Assembly: GCA_963457665.1 (NCBI GenBank) | Contig: OY735206.1 | Coordinates: forward strand, 52,307,368 to 52,371,367 | Direction: 5' to 3' | Length of the DNA stretch: 64,000 bases | Source: Thysanoteuthis rhombus | Taxonomy: Eukaryota > Mollusca > Cephalopoda > Oegopsida > Thysanoteuthidae | Part shown: positions 14,905 through 25,400 of the stretch, one piece after another | How positions within the stretch are numbered: the first letter of the stretch is position 1 | How the letters are laid out: every line of letters begins with the position of its first letter | Program-made: the position numbers and the translations under genes | Notes under the pieces: generated by a model | Told to the model about the DNA's origin: nothing | Seen by the model: only the letters and a program-made list of their open reading frames with translations | Databases searched by the model: none

Positions 14905-15705
14905 TTGAGCCATCATGAATCTGAACCTACACTTAAAGTCAAAGGCAGTCCGAAATAGAGGATGGATATTGAGCCATCATGAATCTGAACCTACACTTAA
15001 AGTCAAAGGCAGTCCGAGATATAGAATGGATATTGAGACATCAAGAATCTTAACCTACACTTTAAGTCAAAGGCAGTCCGAAATAGAGAATGGATATTGA
15101 GCCATCATGAATCTGAACCTACACTCAAAGTCAAAGGCAATCCCAAATAGAGAATGGATATTGAGCCATCATGAATCTGAACCTACACTTAAAGTCAAAT
15201 GCAGTCCGAAATAGAGAATGGATATTAAGCTATCATTAATCTGAACCTACACTTAAAGTCAAAGGCAGTCCGAAGTAGAGAATGGATATTGAGCCATCAT
15301 GAATCTGAACTTACACATAAAGTCAAAGGCAGTCCGTGATAGAGAATGGATATTAAACCATCATGAATCTGAACCTACACTTAAAGTCAAAGGCAGTCTG
15401 AGATAGAGAATAGATATTGAGCCATCATGTATCTGAACCTACACTTGAAGTCAAAGGCAGTCCCAAATAGAGAAAGGATATTGAGACATCATGAATCTGA
15501 ACCTACACTTTAAGTCAAAGGCAGTCCGAGATAGAGAATGGATATTGAGCCATCGTGAATATGAACCTACACTTAAAGTCAAAGGTAGTCTGAGATAGAG
15601 AATGGATATTGAGCCATCATGAATCTGAACCTATACTTAAAGTCAAAGGCAATCCCAAATAGAGAATGGATATTGAGCCATCATGAATCTGAACCTACAC
15701 TTAAA
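14905..15705 (+). repeat. Third partial copy of satellite block A
   Basis: Matches about 6110-6905 at a constant offset of 8789 bp, including the three extra units found in copy 2 but not copy 1. It therefore derives from the copy-2 lineage. Homology stops near 15,705, where the unit switches to the GGCAATTTG variant. Confidence 0.88.
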
Positions 15706-16531
15706 GTCAAAGGCAATTTGAGATAGAAAATGGATATTGAGCCATCGTGAATCTGAACCTACACTTAAAGTCAAAGGCAGTCTGAGATAGAGATTGGATA
15801 TTGAGCCATCATGAATCTGAACCTACGCTTAAAGTCAAAGGCCGTCCGAGATAGAGAATGGATATTGAGCCATCATGAATCCAAACCTATGCTTAAAGTC
15901 AAAATGCAGTCCAAGATAAGGAATGGACATTGAGCCAACATGAATCTGAACCTACACTTAAAGTTAAAGGCTGTCCGAGATTGAGAATGGATATTGAGCC
16001 GTCATGAATCCTAACCTATGCTTAAAGTCCAAATGCAGTCCAAGATATGGAATGGACCTTGAGCCAACATGAATCTGAACCTACACTTAAAGTCAAAGGC
16101 AGTCTGAGATAGACAATGGATATTGAACCATCATGAATCTGAACGTACACTTAAAGTCAAAGGTAGTCCGAAATAGAGAATGGATATCGAGCCATCATGA
16201 ATCTGAACCTACACTTAAAGTCAAAGGCAATCTGAGATAGAGACTGGATATTGAGCCATCATGAATCTGAACCTACGCTTAAAGTCAAAGGCAGTCTGAG
16301 ATAGAGAATGATTATTGAGCCATCATTAATATGAATCTACATTTTTAAGTCAAAGGCAGTCGGAGATAAAGAATGGATATTGAGACATCATGAATCTGAA
16401 CCTACACCTAAAGTCAAAGGCTGTCCGAAATAGAGAATGGATATTGAGCCATCATTAATATGAAGTTACGCTTAAAGTCAAAGGCAGTCCGAAATAGAGA
16501 ATGGATATTGAGCCATCATAAATCTGAACCA

Positions 16532-16899
16532 AGTTTCATATCTATCCAACGGGATAAAACTTAGGTAATTAATATCTGGCATTATAAGAAGTAGTAGTAG
16601 AAGTAGCAGCAGGAGGAGGAGGGGGTTGGCAGATGTGGATGGCTCATCCGAAGTTATTGACTAACTTTCATATCAACCCAGTATGATGTAGCTGATAAAA
16701 TAGATATTTAGCATTAATAGTTGTGGCAGTAATTGCAAAAGGAGGAGGAGGAGAGTGATTTACCTGGAGGTCTGGATCCAACTTGATACGTCTCAGATAT
16801 CTATCAAATTACTGACCGACAGACCGAACAGTGTTTTATAGAGATACGTGAACACATCTAAAAACTAATGTAAACATATAAGTACCATTGTCTGTCATG
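16532..16899. repeat. Satellite-flank imperfect repeat with AGG tracts
   Basis: Two diverged units of about 130 bp start at 16,531 and 16,662, each beginning AA(G/C)TTTCATATC, sharing GATAAAA and an ATTAAT/CATTAAT segment, and ending in an AGG-rich tract. No coding sequence is visible. Confidence 0.5.
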
Positions 16900-16924
16900 C
16901 TCTCTCTCTCTATATATATATATT
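16900..16924. repeat. (TC)n(TA)n microsatellite
   Basis: Short CT tract running into TA, directly bounding the SINE-like element that follows. Confidence 0.9.
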
Positions 16925-17157
16925 GTGTCATCCACAGATAGCTGTTTCGTTGTATTACAACTCTCCAATGTGGCTATAGACTATCCATTATCCCATCCAG
17001 TTCCACGAGGTAGGATTGATACCTTCACTTCAGACCCGGAGGCCGGTATCCTATCTCTGTGCCATGGAACTAGATGGCCATGAAGGTTGGATATAAGCAA
17101 TATATCAATTTAGCATATATTCCTCATCCACCAGAGTGTTCTATTCCTATGGAAGAA

Positions 17158-17160
<3 letters not shown>
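16925..17160 (-). mobile_element. tRNA-derived SINE-like element A, copy 1
   Basis: Homologous over its length to 22,484-22,740. The minus strand carries a 71-nt tRNA-like module at 17,000-17,070 that is more diverged than copy 2 but keeps the outer stem (GTTCCAC at 17,000 against ATGGAAC at 17,064). The module is preceded on that strand by about 90 bp that is also conserved in copy 2. TA microsatellites bound both sides. Confidence 0.7.
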
Positions 17161-18301
<1,141 letters not shown>

Positions 18302-18302
18302 C

Positions 18303-18534
18303 TTGGTTGGTCGTACATAAACCACTGATCGTGTTTAACCAGCATACAAAGGCACACTAGTTGATGAACAAAAAAAGACAAGCTTTTAGATATATTATTG
18401 CTTTAATTTCTGATCAGTACGTTGTTCGGTTACACTTTTAGATAAAAGAATATACTTTTTGAGGCCTTTGTATATTTTCTGAAACCTTTGTATGCTGGTG
18501 GGACACCACAACAGGTTTATGTACACCAAACCAA
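18303..18534. mobile_element. TIR element (MITE-like), about 230 bp
   Basis: The ends are inverted repeats. The left begins TTGGTTGGTCGTACATAAACC and includes CCAGCATACAAAGG up to 18,352. The right is its inverse, CCTTTGTATGCTGG at 18,485 to GGTTTATGTACACCAAACC at 18,532. Arms are about 50 bp and diverged. There is no transposase, so it is non-autonomous. Confidence 0.6.
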
Positions 18535-18535
18535 A

Positions 18536-19204
18536 TTTTAACGAATATCGCTTAATTACTTTATTTATCTTTATTTATTTAACAGTGTGAATTCATATCT
18601 TAAAGTCAACGTTTTTCTAGTTTCACTACCAGTTAAATATCGCTGATAGTTTAATGATAATATTAACTGAAATAATCGCACTAAGCAGGAAGATGGTATC
18701 ACGTCAATTTCCAAAGTTAGGGGGTGGGGCTGATAGGTGGCCTGCTTTGAAAACCAAGGCAGACGACATGAAAAGAAACGTCCTTTCTTTTTTAACAAAA
18801 GAATGAGTAGCAGGAGGCGTCTGACAAATGATGACAATCGAGCAGTGGTCAGTGAAGTAGGCGTGGTGGGATTTCCCTTATCTACACCAAGCGGCTTTTA
18901 TTCGTTCGTCAGGTTCAAATTCCTCCTCGCTCCTCCGTTTCTAATTGTCGAAGCCATTCGTGAACTCTCCGATTCGTGAACGTAACAACTACTTTTCCAC
19001 CAATCCTTGTTTTGTGGTTATGAATTGATTTTCGTGGCCTTGAGTACCGATTTCAATTTAGATTTGGCATTTGTTTAGCGTTTTTTTCCTTTCTTTTTTT
19101 TTTTTTCAAGCAGTCGAATTACAATTAGTTTTTTTTTTTTTTTTTTTTTTACTTAAGACACACATACAAGCGTAAATTTTCACGCGTGTATATTTTGATT
19201 AGCA
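18536..19204. other. Unassigned, poly-T tracts
   Basis: Two overlapping open frames of 80 to 88 codons on opposite strands (18,571-18,979) have no recognisable domain and no splice or promoter context. Long T runs occur at 19,097-19,150. Confidence 0.45.
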
Positions 19205-19775
19205 CATCCGTATGGTACATACATGTACGGCCTATATTTATACATATACGTATACAATTTACACACGGCCTATACTTTATACATACACATGTACAACGTG
19301 CACACGGTCTATACTTTATACATACACATATACAACGTGTGCACAGCCCATACTTTATACATACGCGTTTACAATGTAAACGCAGTATATGCTTTATACA
19401 TACACATATATAACGTGCACACGGCCTATATTCTATACATACAGATATTCAACATGCATATGCCTACACTTTATGCATACGCGTATACAACGTGCACACG
19501 GCCTATACTTTTATACATACATGTGTATAATGTACTTACGGCTTATACTTTATACATACACATATACTACGTGCGCACGGCCAATACTTTATTCATACAC
19601 GAATACGGCATGCAAATTGGTCATACTTTATACCTACACGTATACAATGTGCACACGGCGTATATTTCATACATACACGTATACATCGTACATACGGCTG
19701 ATACTTTATACATACACGTATATACTGTGCACACAGCCTATATTTTACATATACATATGTACAACGTATATAATT
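19205..19775 (+). repeat. 39-bp minisatellite, about 15 copies, open in three frames
   Basis: Period 39 bp, measured between ACAACGTG at 19,293 and 19,332. The unit reads roughly CGGCCTATACTTTATACATA followed by CACATGTACAACGTGCACA. Since 39 is 13 codons, all three plus frames stay open for long stretches. The longest is 201 codons (19,223-19,828), repeating the 13-residue motif YNVHTAYTLYIHI; one frame slip occurs where a unit is 38 bp. No promoter, signal peptide or neighbouring exon supports translation. I treat it as a repeat, with the 201-codon frame as an unproven ORF. Confidence 0.85.
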
Positions 19776-20474
19776 TGTCGAGGGTATATGTAATTGTAAA
19801 TGCGTATTTTATAAGTTCGTGCTGGTAAAAAAGGTTCATACTGGATTAAAAAAAATAGCTGAACTCGTGGAAATTCCACGGATCTTTACAATTAAAATTG
19901 TACATTATACATGTCTATATCTTCTCATTCTGTCCCTTATTTCTTCCTATCTTCGTTGTCAGTCCAAGGTTTTATCTATATGTTACTCAAACATGTCTTA
20001 GTATCACATGCAAAATGTTACTACTTCCTCCGTAATCTACTTCACTTTCTTTTTCCCTTACTAACTTATTATTAAACTGTTTAGTTCTTTTTTCTTCTCT
20101 TCTCATCTCTCTCTCTTCTTCTTCTTAGCCTTTCAACTATCCAACATTTTTTCTATTCTTTATCTTCCTATCCTCTCCTGAAACAACTTGACTTCCTTTC
20201 TTTTCTCCCTTCTGTTTACTACACCTTCAAAAATCTATTTTAACGCCTTTTTTTATCCCTCGTCTCAATTCTGTGGCGCAAATAATCTCTATCTTACTAA
20301 ACCTTTGATGTGAAGAGTGGTCGAAAGATCTTGCCTAAGGTGATCAGAACAAAATTTTTTAAAAAGTGCTTATCTTTTCCCCATGCACTAGGACCTCGTC
20401 ATTTTAGTCCGATGTAATAACCATTCAACTCTTATGCAGTCGGACCGTCTTATAGGTGAGTTTGGTACAATTTG
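19776..20474. other. Unassigned, contains a dispersed repeat piece
   Basis: Bases 19,915-20,010 resemble 48,414-48,520 (shared CTTCTCATTCTGTCCCTTA-like and CGTTG(C/T)CA(A/G)TCCA segments), so part is dispersed repeat. The rest is pyrimidine-rich with no gene seen. Confidence 0.45.
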
Positions 20475-20581
20475 GTGTGGGTATTCTGGCGTGATTGTTT
20501 AGGCGTCCAACCTGGATTTGGTACTATGTAGAGGAGACGGTTTTGCGTGGGCGTTCCGGCGTGAGCGTCCAGGCGTCAAGA
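20475..20581. repeat. Two-copy GGCGT-rich repeat
   Basis: GGTGTGGGTATTCTGGCGTG at 20,475 recurs as GCGTGGGCGTTCCGGCGTG about 69 bp later, each followed by a (T/C)(T/C)AGGCGTC segment. Function unknown. Confidence 0.5.
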
Positions 20582-21147
20582 CAATTTTGGCGTCAGTCCA
20601 TTTGGCGACGGGCCTTGAGAATATGATCTTATCTGTGACCCTGTCTGCATGGATAGTTTTAATGAAACAAAATTACAAATAGTTATTATTTTACGGCAAT
20701 TTTTTAAAAAGAGTATTACTTTTTCCCTTGCTCTCTATACTATTCTGAGTTTGTTTTCGAGTTGGTTCTGTAAGTTTCCACGTTTCACACACGTAAGTCA
20801 TAGCTGGTATTATTCAGGCTTTATACACTAAACATATAAACCAACTTATTTTTCCAAAAAGATTTATGTCATTTCAATCACTTATTTCCCAGTATCTGTT
20901 GATGTGATTTATGTAATTTTCTTCGGTGCATTTTGTGATTTACGCATAATTTGATACTGTGGTACCATGTGTAAATTCTTCTCGTTGGGATCATCAGTTG
21001 TTTTAAATGTAACCATTTCAGGGATTTAAAAACAAAACAGTCATATTATTAAGGCTCCTAGCGGTGTTGATCAAACACCTCTCCCCGTACAGCTATGATT
21101 TTAATGTATAGCTTATGTCAAATTGCAAGTAGTCTATTATTTGATGT
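20582..21147. other. Unassigned, no gene seen
   Basis: AT-rich sequence without convincing coding potential or recognised repeat. Confidence 0.5.
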
Positions 21148-21149
21148 AG

Positions 21150-21244
<95 letters not shown>
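21148..21244. repeat. (TA)n microsatellite
   Basis: About 48 uninterrupted TA dinucleotides. Confidence 0.98.
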
Positions 21245-21246
<2 letters not shown>

Positions 21247-21599
21247 GGGGTGTAGTACCTGCAAAAACGACAGGATATGCATGGATACATTATAAAAATA
21301 TATATTTTAGCATACGTTTATCTATTCACCAACATAAGAGTATCTGGCAAATATCAAGTCAAAAAAATTTCGAAAGTTTGTAATCATTCGAAATTGTCAC
21401 ATCATTTTGAAAATAATATTGATGTATAAAATCCATTTAAAACGATGAAAGTTCATTTTAGATTTTTATTACATTTTAACCATACAGCTGTCAGTTAACG
21501 GTTTCGCACTATTTCTTTGATTATTTTTTCATTTATATTTTTTCTTTCCTAATAATGCTAATGTGTTGAACAAAATTTATCCGTCCTAAATACGAAGAC

Positions 21600-22066
21600 A
21601 GCAGCTGCAAAAAATTGAAAACACAGAGCTAAAGAGATTAGATCACTACGTCTACCTGAGACAATGAATCTCTATTGAATCCCTAGAAAAAGAATTCAAG
21701 ATAGTCACTTAGATAGTCACCCTAGCTGAAACATAACCAACAGATTGGTTCTCAAACTGAGAATCATGGGACATACACAGATCATGCTTAAAGTCATAAG
21801 GAAACATCAAAAGACAGTAGATTATATCAGAAACCAAGCAAATCTGGCAATGGATAGGACATGCTGTAAGAATGACAGATAACCACTGGACATTAAAACT
21901 CACAACGTGGACCCCCTGAGATCATATACAAAATTGCAGCTGGCAAAAATAAGATGGCGTGATGACTTGGCACCAAGACGCCCTGGAATGAGAGGATTGG
22001 CAGATCCTGGGGAAGAATCATGTCCAATGACGAAGACTGAAGCTGATGACGATGACGATGATGAAT
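21600..22066 (+). pseudogene. RTE-type LINE 3' end, copy a
   Basis: Plus-strand translation, with stops, reads IENTELKRLDHYVYLRQ near 21,612, matching IEDTELEKVDHYIYLGQ of the copy at 63 kb. Further on it reads GHAVRMTDNHW-like and RWRDDLAPRRPG-like segments typical of the C-terminal region after the reverse transcriptase of RTE-clade elements. It ends in a degenerate GATGAC/GATGAT tail (about 22,040-22,066), as RTE elements do. It is 5'-truncated and has stop codons, so it is dead. Confidence 0.75.
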
Positions 22067-22119
22067 ATATCTATAGTAAACACTATGGCAAAAGAAACAC
22101 TGTGATATATATATAAATA

Positions 22120-22176
22120 TAGTAGAATATGGATTCGCTTCACAAACTAGCTCATGTTTCTGCCCTCTTCGGGCCT
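22120..22176. mobile_element. Partial copy of small TA-flanked element
   Basis: Begins AGTAGAATATGGATTCG, the same end sequence as the 66-bp TIR element at 22,411-22,480. Confidence 0.45.
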
Positions 22177-22177
22177 C

Positions 22178-22307
22178 ATATTATTGATATATTATTATAT
22201 CATGTTATACTGCTTGCTGATTTGTACCATATATATATATATACACAGTATATGTGGTACAAATCAGGCTAGCAGTATAACATAATATAATGATATATTA
22301 ATAATAT
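22178..22307. repeat. Large near-perfect hairpin
   Basis: Left arm 22,178-22,232 and right arm 22,251-22,307 are inverse copies of about 55 bp (for example GCTTGCTGATTTGTACCATA against TATGTGGTACAAATCAGGCT), about 90% matched. They are separated by a loop of about 20 nt. Consistent with a foldback or palindromic element. Confidence 0.8.
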
Positions 22308-22410
22308 AAAGCCACTTCTGAGATGTAATGGATTTATTTCATAGAGAGCTCGATACATACAACTTTTTGCTCATGGAGTTAAGTTGTTTTAGAGTAGAGC
22401 TGGAAATATA

Positions 22411-22480
22411 TAGTAGAATGTGGATTTGCTACATAAACAAACATGAGCTAGATTGTGTAACGAATCCTCATTCTACTATA
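22411..22480. mobile_element. 66-bp TIR micro-element between TA tracts
   Basis: AGTAGAATGTGGATTTGCTA at the left mirrors TAACGAATCCTCATTCTACT at the right. The flanks are TATATA on both sides, consistent with TA target use. Confidence 0.6.
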
Positions 22481-22483
22481 TAT

Positions 22484-22740
22484 ATATATATTGTTGCGTC
22501 ACCCAGAGAGAGCTGTTTCGTTGCATTACAACTCTTCAGTGTGGCTAAAGACTTTCCATTATCCCATTTAGTTCCGCGAGGCAGGATAGAAACCTTCGTT
22601 TCAGACCCGGAGGCCGATATCCCAACTCTGAGCTACGGAACTGGACGGTCAGTAAAGCTGAATTTAAGCGATATATTTATTATAGGTTAAACTTCCCGTC
22701 CACCAGAGTGCTCTATTCCTATGGAAGAGCATTGCATAAG
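22484..22740 (-). mobile_element. tRNA-derived SINE-like element A, copy 2
   Basis: The minus strand of 22,571-22,641 is a 71-nt tRNA-like module. It starts GTTCCGTAGCTCAGAG (A-box-like TAGCTCAGAGTTGGG) and ends GGTTTCTATCCTGC (B-box-like) then CTCGCGGAAC. The outer seven bases pair as a perfect tRNA acceptor stem (one G-T pair). The D and anticodon stems are degraded, so it is not a functional tRNA gene. About 95 bp upstream on the same strand are conserved with copy 1. Confidence 0.75.
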
Positions 22741-22796
22741 CTTACAATGAACGAGTTACCTCACTTAAAGTGTGCTCAACCCTGAAAAGAGGAGCG

Positions 22797-22903
<107 letters not shown>

Positions 22904-22984
22904 TACGATATATCTTTGACATCTAATAACAACTAAAACATATTTGCTCTCATGGCAATTGAAAACGATGTTCTCAAGAACTTG

Positions 22985-23188
22985 CAACTTATTGATGTTT
23001 TTGGGAAATTTGTCACCAAGAAATTATGCAGAGAAAATATCTTGTTTTGCCGAGTGAAAATAACTCAAATTTATATCAAACGTTGTATTTCCATTTGAAA
23101 ATATTATTGGAGGCATCACAATCCCTGTAGCCTCGGGCTCAACAAAATCTTAATCTAGCACCGAAAAAAACTGACACAGTAGATATGA
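22985..23188 (-). repeat. Left arm of a long inverted repeat
   Basis: The reverse complement matches 23,555-23,766 at about 80%: CTGTGTCAGTTTT, AGATTAAGATTTTGTT, AATATTTTCAAAT(G/A)GAAATACAA and TTTGATATAAATT are shared in order. The 366-bp spacer (23,189-23,554) shows no gene. Confidence 0.75.
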
Positions 23189-23554
23189 ACATATTGATAT
23201 AACTCATTCAACCTTTTATGTACAACCTGCGATTTCCAATCACATGCAATAAATGGACTTTCGGGAGTAACGTTTGTGATTTACACTGTATTTTAGTTTC
23301 TGTGCATAGGGACCCACTGAACCTGAAGTGCCCTAGACCCCAAGGTCTAAAATCGACCCTGATTATAGGAAAATCTTAATTCAAGGTATAACAAATTAGA
23401 AAACCAACCATTAAAGTATTGGAATTTATTGTTTGATACAAATTTGTTTTCGCTTGATTTATTTATTTTTGTTTGTAGAGATTTCAAGTGTTTCATGTAA
23501 AATAACTGAGGCTCAAAGTATCTAATATATAAAAAAAGATGAGTCAATCAAAAT

Positions 23555-23766
23555 ATGTACTGTGTCAGTTTTATTCAGTGCGAGATTAAGATTTTGTTTG
23601 AGTCTGGGGCTATGGGGACTGTGATACCCCCAGTAATATTTTCAAATAGAAATACAAAGTTTGATATAAATTCGAATTTATTTTCACAAGGCAAAAAACA
23701 ACTGAACTTCAAACATTTTTGCTGCATAATTCCCTGTAAACAAAATTCTCCCAAACATCAAGAGTG
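23555..23766 (+). repeat. Right arm of a long inverted repeat
   Basis: Partner of the left arm at 22,985-23,188. The two are probably opposite-orientation copies of one dispersed element, or the arms of a foldback element. Confidence 0.75.
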
Positions 23767-23769
23767 AAT

Positions 23770-23794
23770 GCATATATATATACATATATATATG

Positions 23795-23868
<74 letters not shown>
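23770..23868. repeat. (TA)n(TG)n compound microsatellite
   Basis: TATATA with ACATA/GTATG interruptions, then TG to 23,868, immediately after the inverted-repeat arm. Confidence 0.97.
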
Positions 23869-23871
<3 letters not shown>

Positions 23872-24139
23872 AAGGTAGATTTTTTAAGAAAAATTGCGAA
23901 GAACGTAGCTATACTGTAATGTATACTTCTATTTCCATAGATAACCATGGCTGACTCAACAATTTATTAATTATTATATTTTTTGTGTGGAATGGGTTGG
24001 GGGTCAGGGCAACTACCCCTTTTGTCCCCTTATACATCCGACCCTGCCTATAATCATTCTAGAATGGTGAAGTCAAGGAATATTAAGAAAGGTGTTGGAA
24101 ATTCAAGTTGACTTTCTATCACTTAACGCGCAACAATGT

Positions 24140-25400
24140 CATGGGAGATTGAGTTTGGAATACAAAAATGCGTGCTAATGGTAATGCTCTGGTGGGGGGT
24201 CTTATAGCGACAGAAGGAATTGACTTACCAGATAACAAAAAAATTAGTAACAACCACACGGGACCGATATAAATACCTTGAGTTCTCGAATATAATTCGA
24301 TAAAACAGGAAGAAATGGAAGAGAAAATAAGAAGGAATACCTTAGAAGAATAAGAAAAATACTAGAGACAAAACTAAATAGCAGAAAATTGATAAGAAGA
24401 ATGAACACATGGGTCCATTCCTTGGATGGACAAGGGATAAACTCATATCAATGAAACAGCGAACCAAGGACACTTGTTACAATGTACAAAGCTCTACACC
24501 CCAGAGATGACACAGATTGTGTGTGAAAAAGAAAAGAGGTGGTAGAGGACTCATCAGCATAGGAGACCGTCTCCAGATGACCAAAACGGGATTAGAAAAA
24601 ATATGTACAAGCAAATAATGAAGACATGCCAAGCCCTCGAAACAGTACAACAAAAACGTAGTAAACGAGGGGGTAGCCAAGGGAAGGTGAGAGTAGAAAA
24701 AAACCACTCGGGGGAATTCAAAAGATAGAAAATATTAAAGACGAGCGATCATGGTACCTGGCTATGGAAAGGAAACCTGAAGAGAGAAACAAAATCCGTC
24801 ATCATGGCCTCCGAAATCAAATGCATCAAGGCAGACTATGTCAAGGTAAAGGTCGACAGAACCCAGGCGAATTGCAAATGCTGCTGACGTGGAGAAAGGG
24901 ATAAGATTGTAAACCACATAACCAGAGAATGTACTAAGCTAGCCAAGTACAAGACAAGCACGACAGGGTAGTAACTTAGAACTCTGCAAACGACTGGGAT
25001 TCCACCATGTAGGCAAATGGTACCAGCATACACCAGAGACTGTCATCGAAAGTAGAAAGTACAAATAACTTTGGGACTACGACGTTCAAACCGACCACCC
25101 TATCCAAGCAATGCATATCAGAGAGTGAATATGAAAGGGGGGGGCGGGGTGAAAAACTAGGAAAATATCAGGACTTGGCAAGGGAGCTGAAAAAAGGTGT
25201 GGAACATGGAGGCGATGGTAGTACCAATAATAGCGGGCGCTAACTGCTGTAGACTGCGGGAATGACGAGAGGGAGGCATGAGACTTGCTGTCACTCAGTC
25301 TCCAGCGATGACCACCAGATATCTGTTGGGAATATGCAAAAGTGATAATAAATAAGACGAACAACAACAAGAAACCACTCCGAGTGCGAATACCACTGCC
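24140..25400 (+). pseudogene. Decayed LINE with restriction-like endonuclease C-terminus
   Basis: Plus-strand reading across frameshifts and stops gives, in order: EFGIQKC and EGIDLPD-like (about 24,150-24,230); KRGGRGLISIGDRLQM (about 24,530); RSWYLAMER-like (about 24,750); a zinc-knuckle-like NCKCC followed by a stop, RGERDKIVNHITRECTKLAK (about 24,870-24,955); KWYQHTPETVIESRKYK then LWDYDVQTDHPIQAMH (about 25,015-25,115); and GKYQDLARELKK (about 25,160). The order knuckle, then LWDF-like block, then KYQDL block is that of LINEs with a C-terminal restriction-like endonuclease (R2/R4/NeSL-type; clade not resolved). The expected Pro-Asp catalytic segment after the LWD block is lost. Dead copy, 5'-truncated. 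Confidence 0.7.

Larger units (their letters stand above)
1..16531. repeat. 64-bp satellite array, about 258 units
   Basis: A head-to-tail array of a unit whose core reads TGGATATTGAGCCATCATGA, followed by ATCTGAACCTACACTTAAAG and TCAAAGGCAGTCCGAGATAG plus a few bases. The period is 64 bp, measured for example between the CATCATGAA starts at 1862 and 1926. Units differ by scattered substitutions and 1 to 3 base indels, and a few are truncated. The array is cut by the left window edge and ends near 16,531. Because 64 is not a multiple of three, every frame is closed within about three units; the 61-codon open frames at 1866, 6126 and 14915 are identical because their DNA is duplicated, not because they are genes. 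I do not recognise the family. Confidence 0.98.

Noticed and set aside
1-16531. CRISPR-like direct repeat array
   Set aside because: Units are contiguous and 64 bp long with no conserved repeat/unique spacer alternation; the window is eukaryotic.
16998-17072. True tRNA gene
   Set aside because: D and anticodon stems do not pair and the copy at 22.5 kb is equally decayed; it is a tRNA-derived SINE module.
18571-18979. Overlapping 80-88 codon ORFs on both strands
   Set aside because: No recognisable motif, no splice or promoter signals; probably chance.
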